Under the pieces are notes generated by a model, which worked only from the letters and a program-made list of their open reading frames with translations, ran no database searches and was not told where the DNA came from. Positions 28,562-42,900 of a DNA stretch of 64,000 nucleotides are shown piece by piece. Source of the stretch: Rhynchopus sp. YZ270_cl-10 (taxonomy: Eukaryota; Euglenozoa; Diplonemea; Diplonemida; Diplonemidae); contig OZ037886.1 in NCBI GenBank assembly GCA_964035575.1, forward strand, positions 930,001 to 994,000, written 5' to 3'. Made by a program: the position numbers and the translations under genes. The first letter of the stretch is position 1; each line of letters starts with the position of its first letter.

Positions 28562-30282
28562 ATGAGCTTTGGTGGGTTTGGTGGTGGGTTTGGTGCGGCG
28601 TCTTCATCTGCTGCAGCAGGTGGGTTTGGTGGGTTTGGGGCATCGTCCTCTGCGGCTGGTGGTGGGTTCGGTGGGTTCGGCGCTGCATCTTCGTCGGCAG
28701 CAGGTGGCTTTGGTGGGTTTGGTGCGGCGTCATCTGCAGCGGCAGGTGGGTTTGGTGGGTTTGGGGCATCGTCGTCAGCAGCAGCAGGTGGCTTTGGTGG
28801 GTTCGGAGCGTCGTCCTCCGCAGCGGGTGGTGGGTTTGGCGGCTTTGGTGCCGCATCCTCATCAGCAGCAGGTGGCTTTGGTGGAGGTGGGTTTGGCGGT
28901 GGAGGAGGTGGATTCGGTGGTGGGTTCGGTGCCTCGTCATCGGCAGCAGGAGGGGGTTTTGGTGGGTTCGGCGGAGGCGGGTTTGGTGGGGGTGCGGCAG
29001 GTGGCTTTGCGCAACAACAGCAGCAAGTTGTGTATGTAATATAGTTACACTTTTTTTGTACTAATATCATGGTCTAACCAGGGTTGTCAGACTTTTGAAA
29101 AAGTCAAAAAAATGCGTCTGGCACAGTCAAGAATTTCATGAAAAAACCGTGGTGATTTTAAAAATGCGAAATACAAACAACCCCCCACACAGCGACCGCT
29201 TTGCAGCAGGCCTCGTAGCAGGGCAAGGCGAGCATGAAGTGTACCCGAAAGTGTACAGCCTATGGCGGCAGTACTTTGAGAAGAGCCCGCAGTGCTTCTG
29301 CATGGCGTTCCTTTATAACCTTGTCCCGGAGTCCTCGGTGGCAAGCTTGTGGGAGGCGAACAGGGTATGGCCGTCATGAACACACACCAATCAACTCCCA
29401 TCCCTTACAGCAAAAGTACCAGAGCGAGCACTTCAACATCACCGAGGGGCAGTGGGAGCAGGCGAAACGAGACAACCCTGATCCGTCGCGGATGCTGCCG
29501 TGCCCTGTGCGGAACATTGGCGAGCTGGCGAAACGGTTTGAGCTTCAGATGAAAATGATTGAGCGGTACGACCAGGAGAAGAAGCAGCTTATGAACGGCC
29601 TGCAGGAGTTGAAACGAGCCTTCAGTGCTCAGGAACCCGGCAGTCTGGATAGGAAGCTGCGTGACGTGCAGCTCCGCATTGCGCACCTCAAGAGCAGGTT
29701 GTTGGATGCGATAGCAAAGCTTGAGCGCGTGCGACCTGCACGCACTGCATTGGGACGTGTTAAAGGGTATGCCCTTTTTTAGTGCATTTTCACTTTCATT
29801 ATGAATCTAACTTTCAACTTGAATGAAGGTTTAGGGCCTTTAGCTCATGAGGCTATCCTCATTTTTTCCCCCCGATACAAACCATTGCCAAAACCATACC
29901 ACACAGTGCGCTGGATGACAAGCTGCAGTATGTAGAAGGCCTCAGCACGCAGTACCAGCAGTACCTCTTTGAGCTTGACGTTCTGCTGTCCGTGCACAAC
30001 CAGGGGTACCAAAAGTCTGCGTCGCATATGCAAATACCTGCAGAGACGCTGCGCAACATGCTTACCTTCTTGGACCATCAGCAGAAGGGACTTCAGTATG
30101 TTATCCACATTTTTTCCAGAAGGTTGCACTTTCAACCTCTCTTTTTAATTTCTCGTTCATTTCCTCTTCACAGAAACCTGAGTTCGCAAGTCGAGTCGTG
30201 CAAAGAAGACGTGGACATTGTGACTGGCAAAAGCCAAGCACGTGCCGGTCCTTCTGTTGCTGGTGGTATGCAAGCTTCCTGA
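28562..30282 (+). CDS. NUP54: Nucleoporin NUP54, five exons
   Basis: Exons 28562-29031, 29193-29364, 29411-29766, 29907-30095 and 30174-30282 join in frame to 431 residues; all donors are GTATG. Residues 1-150 are FG repeats of the type GGFGGFGASSSAAG, the permeability-barrier segment. The rest is the conserved helical part: EANRQKYQSEHFNI, KRDNPDPSRMLPCPV (matching the N-P-D-P-S-R-x-x-P-V-P signature of NUP54), then long coiled-coil helices to QNLSSQVESCKEDVDIV. NUP54 forms the central-channel Nup62-Nup58-Nup54 complex. It is somewhat shorter than the human protein (507). The FG region is nearly pure Gly, Phe, Ala and Ser, so open frames on other strands there are artefacts of the repeats. 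Confidence 0.93.
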
Positions 30283-30878
30283 TTCACTCAATATTCATTA
30301 CATTCGCATTCAGGAACGGGAACACGTTGGCGTTAGTGTGTTGATCCTTTGAACGTGTCTAGAGCGAGTATGAGAAGCGAACATCAAGGGGCACGTCTCC
30401 AGGTCTCCAGGTGACCCGCAAAAGCACAGAAGTCGTACCTCTCTCTTCACACCAACAAAGCAGCAACAAAAAGTATATAAAAAAAAAAACACAGTGGACA
30501 GTAAACACACGAATTCGTTAGACAAACACAGAGAGGTCGTTTAAAAGGTGAAAATCCGATCATTTTTTTTTCTTTCTTTTTGGGACGGGGTGGCAGTTTA
30601 AAAAACGCACACGAAAAGCAAAAAGCAACACAAGAGCTTTTTTTTAGATATCTCGTTGGTTTTTTTTTTTAATCCGAAACATCCAAGCACTACGCTATCC
30701 ATGATTAAACAAAGAACCCATCCCTTACTCATACAACCGACCCCCCTTTCTCTTCAACACTGCCCTCCACCCCACACCACATGACCCTCCTATTCTTCTC
30801 CGCCCACCTCACCCCATTCAACAATACCCTCCAGCAATACACCAAGTTTTTTTATATACGCACTTCCGCTCCCCTCTA
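30283..30878. other. Intergenic stretch
   Basis: No coding frame supported. A/T-rich tracts, then a pyrimidine-rich region ending in the acceptor CTCTAG at 30879. Confidence 0.5.
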
Positions 30879-30944
30879 GTTCCTCCGTCTCAATGAGGAG
30901 TGTGTAAGGACATAAGTTCTACTGTTTTTTTTTGAGGTTATACA

Positions 30945-33900
30945 ATGTCGGGACATGCACCTGTGAAGCACCGTTCCGTGCATGCTGCGAACACCTCCAT
31001 CGCCTCCACAACCTCCACCACTTCTGAAGAGCAGAGACGAGACGCATCGTTGCTGCAGTCCTTGGAACGTCTGCGCAATGCTGGAAGCGTTGCCGCACCA
31101 AGCAGCATGGGACGTGCCGCCACCATGGAGCGTGTCATGCAAGGACTGCCACCACCACAGGAATGCTACCACGGAACCGACGTCATGGTGTACCATCAAT
31201 ACCTCACGCATCTGCAGCCACGCGATATCACCCCTCTCCCAGATTGGGTGATCGATGGGCCGTCTGATGCGCAATCCTCATGCGAGCGGGATGTCTCCGT
31301 CGCCACTTCCCTGGATGAAAGAGGCTCTGTTTCTGCCGTTTCCACTGCTTCTGCTATATCGAGAACGAAGCTGGATCATGGTGCTGAACCCCCAAAGAAG
31401 CGTCGAAAGGAACGGATCGACCATGGCACCTTTACCCCTACACCGAAAAAGAAGGTTTGTGAAAATTGTGGTGCGGAGGGGCATACGCGGTTGGGATGCA
31501 GACGGAGGCAGAAGACGAAATTGGGGAATAAATTGCAGAGAATGCCGGGGTCAGAGGCTACAGGGTCGGTAAGAGAGATGCCGTTGATGCCGTCGTCAGA
31601 GGGTGGGGAGAGCAGGGGGAACACTAGGCTGTTGAGTGTGCAGAGTGTTGATATGTTGTGTACACCGCATGCACCGCCTGCGTTGCCGTCTACGCAGTTG
31701 TTGATCATCCCGCGAATAGATGGGGTGGCAAAGCGTGTGAAGCAAACTGCATCGATGATGTCGTCGTCGTCGTCAGCGTCGGCATCAGTGCTCGCATCAC
31801 CCCCGCCCCCTGCACCGTCTATCGTCTCAGGAACACCCGTCTCGCCAGCCATGCGTTCTGCGTCGTCGCAAAGCTCCACCCAACCCCCGTCGCGTATGCA
31901 AAGTGATGTATCGCAGAGGGATGTGACGTTGCAAAGTGATGTGTCCAGAGATGCGAGAAGAGATGTATCGCGGGATACGCAAAGTGATGGGGAGAGTGCA
32001 GGGCGGAGGTCGCAAAGGGATGCGTCGCAGAGGGACACATCGTCGCATGTGGACACAGTGGTGCAGAGTGATGCTGCATCGCATGCGTCGCGGGGAATGC
32101 AGGACACAGTGTCGCAGAGGGATGTGACGTTGCAAAGTGAGTCGCAGAGGGATGTCATGTCGCAAAGTGTGCATGGGGTGTCAGATGTGGCGTCATATAG
32201 GGGTACGGTGATGAGTGATGTGGCATCGGAAGGCAATGTGGTCACACCGCGTAGCACTGTTGCGTCGCATAGAGGTGCGACAGTGCGCAGTGATGTGTCG
32301 CAAGAGTATACCAGAGATGTGTTGAGGGCAGAGTCGGCAGCATCGGAGGGGGTGTCGCTTAGGGATACGGGGTTGAGTGATGTTGCGTCGGAAAGTGATA
32401 TTGTGTTGCGAGGAAGGGGGCTGGGTTATAGAGACGTCGTGCCCCAGAGTGAGAGCGATGTGGTGTCGCAGCGAACAGCATCGCAGAGAGACGCCACAGT
32501 GCACAGTGAGACTGCGTCCGAAAGCTATGTCTCAGAAAGGCCGTTGCGCGGGACCATGCCTCAGGGGGTGGCGTACAGTGCGTCGAGAGAGAGCGAGAGG
32601 GATACGACCATGCAAAGTGACACAGAGAGTGAGGCGACGGGGCAGGTCTATTCGTCGCAGAGCAATGTGGTGCAGCATGATGTGGCGTCGCGTGCGTCGC
32701 GGAGCAATGTGCCGTCGAGGGATGGTGTGTCCTCGCAGGGTGGGGCGCAAAGTGATGTCCCGCAAAGACCAGTGTCACGCCGCACAACGATGCAGAGCGA
32801 CACCATGTCCCAGAGCGAGGAGACGTCGTACAGCAATGCACCGTCGCAGCGAGAGGCTACGGCGCATAGAGACACCACGCAGAGTGACACTGCATCGGAG
32901 AGCGGTGACATGGCCAGCCAGGCCTATGAGAACGCGGCGACACAGCACAGTGGCACACAGAACGCAGCATATGCCCACATGGCAACACAAAGCAACCACA
33001 CCGCAAATGGTCAAAACGACGCTGCATCGCAGAGCAATAGACAAGAGCGTGACAGTACGACGCAAAGCGAGCCGCGGGGTGTTCTCTCCGGGAGCTCTAG
33101 GGCTTCTGCACAGCGGGTTGCTGTGGTGCCACCACCTGCACTGTTTGTGCAACAGCGGACGTCCACTTCACCTGCACAACAGTCAGACACAACGAGACAG
33201 ACCTCCACCTCCACCTCCTCCTCCTCTGGGCAGCTGTCCGAGACGGTCCCTGCCAAGCGGCGCAACACCACCCTGCATCACGCCCCCCTCGACACCATGC
33301 GTGTCCAACAAACCGTCCGCTCCCCAACAGACACAGAGATATCGACCAGGAAAACGGCTTCGGAGGCAGAGGTGTCATTTGGGTCTGACCTGTCGTCGCT
33401 GTCACCACTGCAGGACGAGGCAGAGCGGAAGGAGCGGGAGCTGTGGGTGGGTGAGGGGATTGCACGGCGTGGGGTGGAGCGTGAGGCTGCAACTGTTCTG
33501 GTGGATATGAGGAGGCAGGCGGACGAAGCGTCGGAATTGATTCTGTTTGCGGCGAATGAGGAGCGTGCTCGACGTCTTGCGCTTATGAAAGGAAAGGCTG
33601 TGCGGCAGCAGGCGGCAGCTGCAGTGGCAAACCACCAGCGAACACAACATATCGTAGAAGACACGTCTCCTGCACAGATTCGTGGACATCACCGCAATTC
33701 TACTTCCGTACCGCGCGATGCGACACCCAAAACACAGCATACATCAGTAAAGGAGGTTCGGGTGTCGCAGAGGATACAGCAGACAGTGGTGCGCAGGGTG
33801 ATCCCAGCAGGGAAGACCATCCAAGAGGTGGCGACTGCCTTTGTGACGGCAGAGTACAGCTCCAGGGCGGCAGTGTCGGATGCTTGGGTGCAGTGGTTTG

Positions 33901-36900
33901 GCGCTATGAAGGATGTGGAGAAGGCCCGGCGGTATGAGATTCTTCTTGCCGCGTCTGCGCGCAGAGAAGAGCGCCTTGTGAGTCAAACGCAACGCCAGCA
34001 GCGCGAGCTTGAGACCACACTGCAAGCACTCCGCCACGTGGAAACGGAGATGCGACACACACCAAAGAAGCCAGAGCACACCCCTCCTGACACTTCCCTC
34101 ACTCAAAACACCCCAGCCGCATCAGCCGCATCACACAGCTGGGAGGACGACCTCACCGATTTATGTGTCTCTGAGGCTCGCGAACGCGCTGCGCTGTCTG
34201 CAGGCAGCGAGTCGGATATCACCTCAGTTCACGACTCTGAATTGGTCAGACGCGCAGAGAGGTTGCTTCTCGCGAATAGAGGAAAATTGCATCAGGTTGG
34301 AACACCTGTACTTCGACACAGCATGGAGACGGATATGACACAGCCGATATCACCACTTAGCCCGGGGGACGCTTTGTCACCTTTGTCGCCATTTGACATA
34401 TTGGAGTGTTGCAGTGAGGAGGACGGGACACGCACTGTGGTGGAGCTGGAGGAGGTGCAGGGGCGGCAGCAGTTGGGGGAGGCGATGCAGGCGTCTGAGG
34501 CGGAGGCGAGCTTGCGGTATGAGATCCGTTTGATGAGCGAGGAGGCGGCGGTGGAGGAGTTGGCAGCTCAGCAGGAGGTGGCACAGCAGGAGATGGTCCA
34601 CAGCCATGCACAGCAGTGGATGCGCATTGCGGAGGAGGAAAACCTTGATGCGATCCAACTGCGCAGGCTCGAAAGCGACGACCGCAGATGCATCGCAGAC
34701 GAGCAACGCCTTCAAGACATCGAAGCCTCAGCACGCCAGAAGTCGCACCTCGAAGACATCGAGCTCAGGGCCGCCCACACCGACGCAGTAGAGGACCAAG
34801 GGTTCCTCCTGCAGCGTGCAGAGTCGCTTCTCATGAAGTCGCAGAACGGCAGCAGAAACGCCATCGAAGCCGAGGCCTCGCTCCTCCAGCAAGACATCCT
34901 CAGCGTGCAGCGTGCGGAACGTCTTGAAACGCAGCTGCGCGACTCTGAAGCAGAGGAGAAACGCTTTGAGGAAGAGGTCGATGCATCGCACCGTCTCGTC
35001 CTCATGAGCATTGCTGTCAACGAGGTTGTGCAGACAGAGGCAGCACGGCGTGCCGACATTGATGTGGTACATACGCGTGAATTGGAGAAGCTTCTTCTCC
35101 ACCACTACGACGATCTACGGCGGTATCACGAAGGGCGTGCCAGCAGAGCGTCGGGGCACATTCTGTCGCAGCTGGAAGAGGTGGAGCGCAGCATCTCGCC
35201 TGTCAGTGATGTGGACGTCCCAATGCGCAAAGTGCATCTGATGGACGCGGTCCTCAAAGGGTTGTACGAAGGGGAAGAGGTCGAGCGTGCTTCCCTGCAG
35301 ACAGAGGCAAGTCTTCTCTGGGCAGAGGTGTTGCATTATGAGTATACAGCACGCTTGGAGGTGCAGCTGCAGTTGGCAGAGCAGCGTGAGAAGTATCTCC
35401 AAGGTGCACATCTGTCGAACGAGGAGAGGCTCAATGAGTCGTGGTCAAAGTACAGACAAGCGGAGCTGCAGACAATGCACACAGACACGCAAGCAATGGA
35501 ACAGCACCTCGCAAAGCTACAGCATTCGCAGAAGGAGCACGACGCCATGCAGAAGCTTCTCCGCATTGAACGTGCCAAGCAGGCGCTCATGGAGTCGCAG
35601 GCGACGGAGCGGGAGGCGCTTGCGATGGAGGCCTCGCTTGTGGAGGCGGAGGTGGTGAACATCAGTGCCACGCAGCAGCTTGAGGACAACCTGCGCACAG
35701 CGGAGTGGCGCGAGCGAGAGCTGCGCATCGCACAGCAGCAGCTCGCCCACGCGCAAGCGCAGGCCCCACAGTACCAACACGTTCTGCCGGATTTTCGGTC
35801 AAAGGCGCTGCGGAGTCACGACGCAACGCCCTCGAGACGGTCTGTCGTGACAACTGACCCCGAAACGACACGAGTCAGTTCAGCCCACGTTGGGTTCACC
35901 CCTGTGCTTGCCAGCAAAACCATGCCCGAAGATCTGCGCTCTCAAGCGGCTCACGTTTCGGAGCGGGCGGCGAAGTTCCTAGAGAGGTTAGGCGAAAAGC
36001 TGTGCGACTACTCACGCAACGTCGACAACTACAGCGACAGCCTTGGCGACTCCATGCCGTCACGCCTGCAGCATGACAGCCCTGCATCGCCGGGTCTGCA
36101 GCTGACCCCGCAGCGCTCGGACTCCACTTACACGGTGCTGTCGCCTCTGGAGCCGGGCAAGCCTGATGTAATAACACGCCCACGGCAGCAGCCCCCCGAG
36201 GCCATGTCGGCCACGTCCGCCTTCGACGCACCCAGTCCCCTCAGGCAGCTGCAGCACACCAACCAGAGACAACCGCACAGAGGCACCTCTGCACACTCCG
36301 CACCGTCATCGCCTGCTACTGAGAACGTCACCGCGGCACCTCCCCCACTGCGAGTGCCCGAGCTAGTCCAGCATGTGGCTCCTGTAGTGCCTTCCCCTGC
36401 TGAGGTGGTTGCGAGCAGTGCAGAGCCAGCGACACGCAGTGACAGTGACTACAACTCAACTGGCGAAGGTGAGAGTGTTTCGAACGAGGTGGTGGACGTA
36501 CAGCTGGAAAAGGTGGACACCGACACCGAGGTGTCTGTTGTGTCCACATCATGCGCCTTGGACGTGATGCCGCTGCAGAGCGCACAGTCGCACATCCGCT
36601 ACCTCACAGACAGCATTAGCGTTTCGGCCAACGTTCCCAGGGACAGCACACCCAGCACACCTGTGCAGACTGTGCAGACACCCTCAAAGGCTGCCAAGGG
36701 CGAGAGGGTCACACCAATCCGCAACAATAATGTACAAGATGAGATCGTGAGCTCCACACCATACCTCTTGCATCACAGCACCGGCCGAGAGGAGCTAGTG
36801 GTCTCTGCAAGACAGGTGTACGACGTGACAACGACACAGAGCACCACGTTCCACACACTCACCAGTGCAGCAGATACGGCCGATGTCACCGTACCACATG

Positions 36901-39900
36901 TGGTTGCAAGCAACCCTTCTACACCCGTAAGTGTACCTCCTATGAAGCCGGCAGTACTTTCCCCTGGTGCCCACAGCTTTGTGAGTCATGTGTCTGCCTT
37001 TTCTCGCGTCTCTGAAGAAAAGGATACTCCAACGAAAGATCCTAAAGAGAGGGAGGAGCAGCCGCAGCTGCAGCCGCAGCCAGTGGCGGAGCTCTTCTTC
37101 CCCGACACGAGCCCCGATGGAAAACAGATGACCGATGTTGAGTCTGAACCCGAGTGGGATGTGCAACCCATTCAGCCGACGACAAAGCCTGTACAGAGTG
37201 AGACACAGCAAACAACACTTCCCGAAGCTGATGAAAGCCTTCTTCAGATTGGCAGCTCAGTGGACGCAGCCCCGGCACCGTTAGTACCCCCGTCACCGGT
37301 TGCGCCACCGACGGTTGTTTCAGTCGTAGAACCAGAAGCACCACCGGTAGCACGGCCTTCAGTACCTTCTGTACCTTCTCCACCTCCTGCACCTTCCGTA
37401 CCACCGGGCCCAGCAGAGCTTGTGAACTGTTCGAAAAGCCCGCCATTGGCGTCCTCACGTGTTGAGGCAGAGGTCAGTCCGATTGCTTCCCCAAGGAGCA
37501 GGCCTCCCCGTCATGAACGTGGTGACTCGCACAACGACTCCAACTACGGCAGCTGGCTTGACGTCACGGACGGCATCAGGTCTGATCTGGAGGACCACTC
37601 TGAGAGAGACGATACACAGGAGCCCCCACGGCCGGCTGCAGTGCACACCACACAGGAGTACAGCGACCAGGAAGGGGACACCACCAACACCGACTCAGCG
37701 GACTCTGCGACATTGGAGACGGCTTCAGACAATGAGATCCCTGCGCCCGTGGACGATGTGCGCCCAGGACCACCTTCACCATCGCCGTCGCCCTCACGGC
37801 AAAATGTGCTTGATATATTGAGCGACTTCGCAGTGTCCAGTGTCTCCGGGTTTGTGGAGCGGCTGCAATCCCGCCAGGAGAACACATCTGATGCGGAGAG
37901 CGAACCTGACAGGCTAACCACGCCGGAGAAGGATGATTCTGTGCCTGAGAAGGAGCCTGCCAACGAGGACCAGGAGGTCTTGCCGGTTGTACCGTCAGTT
38001 CCGTCGGTGAGCCCAAAGGAAACGAAGGCGGAGACAGACAAGGATTACTACTCAGACATTGTCCTTGCAAGGGACGCACAGCCGCCACATGCAGTGGAGC
38101 CGATGCATGTGTCGATAGGGACGGGTGTGGATGACGACCTCTTCGCCCCGTCGTCGGCGCTCAAGGGCATTGCCGAGAGCGCCTTCTTCCCTGTGGCCAC
38201 GTCACAGTCGCCGTCTGCACGGGATGCCAGTGTGGGGCGTGCCTCGGGCACCCCTGCAACGAACAGAACAGAGGCGTGGCTGCAGATGCTCATGCCGGTG
38301 TCGGACGCAGGGGGGCTGACTCCCACGCCACGTCCTCATGCGACAGTTGTGCCTGTTCTTGATAGTGTGGAGATGAGTAGTGGTATGGAAGGCAAAGACG
38401 AGGCAGAACCGATCGGGGTGCCTTCGGTTCCGTCTAAGATGCGTGCAAGGAAGATGGACATTTGGGTGCAGACGGATGAATGTGACACAGAGGACCCGAT
38501 GTCCGAGAGCAGGCAGACCAACACGTCGCATCTGCTGAACCTCGCCTCGCCAGGGCAGCGGAGCGAGCTGAGTGCGTTGTGGTCTCCTGGTCGTCTGGCA
38601 TGCGACACACATCTGGACAACACTGCGGCAGGCCAACCGCCGCAGACGGCAGCAAGCCCGACAGACGTGAAGACGCTCATCGGACGGTCCATCAACACGA
38701 CACATGTACCCAACGAAAAGCCCGACAAGCCACCACTCTTCGTGACCACCGCAGAGAGCGTCCAAAGCCTGGATAACAAACCTGCCATATCTGAACCACA
38801 GAAACCAGCCCTGCTTGAGAAGTTCCTACAGCTTGTGTCGCCACAGGAGGTCTCAGCGTCCGAGAAGACGACTCCACGGAGCTCGGAGCACACCACGGAA
38901 CACCGCACACCGCCAGGATCAGGAAGCAACGAGGGCGAGTCACCGAAGAAAACTGTCTCCATCCAAGACGCTGTGCAGACTGTGCGCACACACTCGAAGC
39001 CGCCAATACCTTCACCGAACCAGAGCCCCAGAACTGTGTCGTCAGAGATCTACGGCACACCTGTGCACTCCCTTGCGCCCTCTGAGAGCCCAGCATGCTC
39101 GCCACGCAGCAGACCCGCACTCAGCCCTCGCGACCTCAGCGACGGCCACAGGAGGCGCGACCCGCTGTCTGCGTCGACTGCAACGCACGTATCCTTGATC
39201 GAGCAGGTCGAGTACCCACCACGCCTGCCCCATCTCGACAGCCTCTCCTTAATGCGCAAGCGGCAGACAGACGCGGAGAAAGGATCTGCACGCGGCACCC
39301 CAGAACCTTCGCAGGAGACGTCACAACTTTCTGCACTGCAGATGATTCTGCAGTCGGAGAACGAGCCGCGGCAGGTGTTTCCGTCGAAGGCAAAGGAACA
39401 TGTGCACTTCTCCCCGACACTGACACCGGGTGCGTCCCCGATGATGCGTGCGATAGCGCCAGAGCCGCATCCGTTCCGCACGATGACGTCGCAGTTTCTC
39501 ACTGGGCGGACGTCGCCCCTGTTAGGTGTGCCTATGAACTGCTCTGTCGGGTCGATGGGTAGTCTAGGGTCGGTAGGGGCTGGGCTTCTGGAAGTGTCGC
39601 CTGCACACACACCACACAACGTGCGGGGGTCGTCCCCGATGTCTGCGATGATGTCTGCCCGGGTGGCGTCCATGCGGGAGATGTTCACACAGACACTGCA
39701 AAGGCCACACAGCACCCGTCGCTCACAGTCGCCCCAGAAGACTCCCCCAAGGGCAGGGCTGTTTGAACAGGAAACCTTTACAGCAATCCCTGCAGCAAGC
39801 AATGTGACGTTCCAGGGCATAGAGGAGATCACCCATGCAGTGGACGCAGCGGTGAAGACGACTCTGGCCATGGCAGCGCCCAAGTCGGGTTGCAAGAAGG

Positions 39901-42900
39901 TGTCGATTGAGGACCTGCAGGGGAGTTCGATTGTGTGCAAAAAGTCGAACGATGCAGTGGCGTTGTTCCTGGCGAAGGCGTGTGCGGACAAGGTGGCACA
40001 GCACGGCGGCATGACGGTGCTGGAGGAGCTCATGGAGAACCTCGTTACGCAGTATCCCAAGGGCAGTGATGCGCATTTCAGGGACTCTCTCATCCGTCTT
40101 TCATGTGGTGCACGGACCATCTCGGAGCGTGCGAATGTGAAGACCTGCACGATGACGGAGGTGCTCCTCCTCTGGCTCTACACCGCACACGGCGTCGACA
40201 TTGATGCACTCATGGGTTTCGACGTGCCCGACCCCGACGACGACGACGAGTGGACGACATATGTCAAACAGCACAAAACAAACTCGCACACCAGTGCAGA
40301 CCGCACCCGCAATGGTTGCATATTCGGCGAAGTGAACTGGGCGATGCGTGAAGGCGGCATGTGTGACACCTTGGAGCAGATGAGCCCTGCCGTCACCGCC
40401 CTCCTCAGGAAGTGGTGTCTGTACATCGTGACACTGATCCGCATCATTGACGTCCAAAAAGGTGTCGACCTGACAAAGTCTATGGAACGCGTACCACGTC
40501 TGTACAGAGGCTTTGGTGGGCAGAACGAAGAGGCCTTTGCATCCATGACCACAAAGAACGGAAAGCTCTTCTGGCCTGCCTTCAGCTCCTGTGCATGCGA
40601 CCGTGCAGTCTCGATCTCGTACATCGACGGCAGTGCGAAGAACGCAGTGGCGCAGGAGGGGAACGCGATTCTGTTCAACATAGAGGACTGGAACGGCAGC
40701 GGGGTGCCGATGTGGCACATCAGCCAGTACCCCGATGAGCGGGAGGTGCTCCTCTCACCTATGGCCCTCTTCAACATCAAACGCGTGGAGAGCGATCCAG
40801 GCATTGTTGCAGGGTGTGTGGCGTCGCTGAAGCAGAAGAAGTCCACTGGGGACCTCTCTGGTATCAAAGCTGCTGTCGTCACACTGGAGGTGGCAGGCAC
40901 TGTGCGCAAGGAGCTCGAGGCACCTCTTGCCCATGCATCACGCGATGCAGGCGATATCGACGCAATCCTTGTCCGCGTCCTGCGCGAGGTGGAACGTGTC
41001 GCCACCCCTGCAGTCCTCGAAAGCATGAACGGGTCCGCCCGGGCAGACTCATACGACATCGTGCAGATTGCACCTAAAGGGCGTGATGCTACGTTCAACT
41101 CTCGTGGATCACATGTCTTGAGCACACCTTCACGCGACACTGTCGAGGCCATTGTCAGAGAGAAGTCCCCTGCGTACTCTGAGTCGTCACCTATTCAGCG
41201 TCGCGAGGAGACTTCCCTTGCCCCTCCTGACCTTGCAAGCTATTCACCCGAGGTGAGACAATCACCTGAGGTGGAGGAGATGGTACCACGCAGCGACACC
41301 GAGCCGCTTGCAGCGGTGCGCATCAGAACCCCATGCGACCCGGATGTAGACGCTGTGTTCGCACCACCGCCACTGCCGTCCGCTTCAGCGACTATCAAAA
41401 CACCATACAACCCTTCAGTGCGCACACCATGCGAACCGAAGGAGCCACTCCAGGTCCAACCACCTGAGGAGGAACACCGCAAGACACCTTTGCCGCCCCT
41501 GAATATCGCTGCTGTGCCTCGTGTGTTTCGTCCACCGCCGCCGCCACCGCCGGGGGCACCACCTAGCAGAAGAAGGGCGCAAACACCGAGCACCACCACA
41601 CCACCTCCGTGGCCAACAGAGAACAGCAATATTGTGCAGATCCACGCCACCCTGCGTGCTGGGGCTTTGACACCACCTCCGGTGCCGCAGGAGAAACACC
41701 TGCCGACACCGACGCCAGATGCACCATCATCTCCTGCCTATGCTGAGGTGGATCGGTGGTTGCGCCAGAGTGGGCCGGTGGTGAAGCCGGTGCTGTCGCC
41801 TCGTAGGCCTGAGACGCATAACGCTGTGGTGTTGCAGGCGTTCCAGCAGGGCATTGCTGATAGTGTGGCGGTGCGTGATGACAGTGTCATGGAGTGCCGT
41901 CTGCTGGAGCTGCAGTATGAAAAGCGTGAGGCGCTGCAGAGGATGAAGCTGTTGGAGGTGGAGCTGGAGGTGGCGCGGGCGAGGCTGCGGGATTCGCAGG
42001 GCGAGGCTAGGCGGGCGTCTGTTGCTTCGAGTGCAGCGGATATGGAGTACCGGAGTCTACGAGCGGCCACAGAGTCGGAGGCAGAGGGCCTGCGGAAGCG
42101 TCTCTCTGCACAACAGTCTGTGATCAACGACACAGAAGGTCTCATCCACTACCAGCATCAGCACGTCCTCGATTTGCAGGATAAGCTTGACCGTACCACA
42201 TCAGACCTCAACGCAAGTAATAGCGTGACAGCGTCCTCGCAGGATTTGGTCAAAGAGTTGCAACGTTCTGTCTCAGAATGCGACGTAAACAAGACCCGTC
42301 TGCACAACGCGCAGAGGGAAGCGGAGCTGGTCAAGCATGCGTTGCAGGAGAACCACGAAAAGGCCGCGAGGCTGCAACACCAGACCGAGGAGTACTGCAA
42401 GGAGGTGCAGAAGGTATAACCCCTTAACTCAACACACGAAAAACTCATTTTTTCCACATATTATCAAAGGGAATCCCATTCAACAAACTTTGAGTTTCGC
42501 CTAGCATTTATTAGTTTGCACCTTCAACTTCTCTTTATTATGGTGTATGCAATGTATTCATTCTTACTATTTATCTTACATTTTTACCTTTTTTTAGGTC
42601 GAAAAAGAGTTGACTGAAGCAACGCAAGAAATGGCTCGAGTGAGACATCAACGTGATCGGTATAAGAAGGAGTTGAATAACAATTCAGCACACCAGAGGG
42701 TTGTGGACTTGCGCATGCGTACGATGGATGAGGACTGTCGTGAGCTGCGGCAGGAAAATGAACGTCTCTCGAAACTCATCGTGCAGGCAACTACCTCGCT
42801 CGATAACTTCCGTGAAACGCTGAATAACCCAACCCCAGATGACCTGCCTGTCCCTCCAGCACCATGGAGCCTTGGTCTCGCCTCTCCAATAGCGACACCA

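Noticed and set aside
28510-29070. Minus-strand Pro/Ala-rich frame opposite NUP54
   Set aside because: It is the antisense of Gly/Phe/Ala codons in the FG region.
31376-32257. Long minus-strand frame rich in CDVTSLCD repeats
   Set aside because: It is the complement of the coding repeat of the giant protein; the period comes from that repeat.
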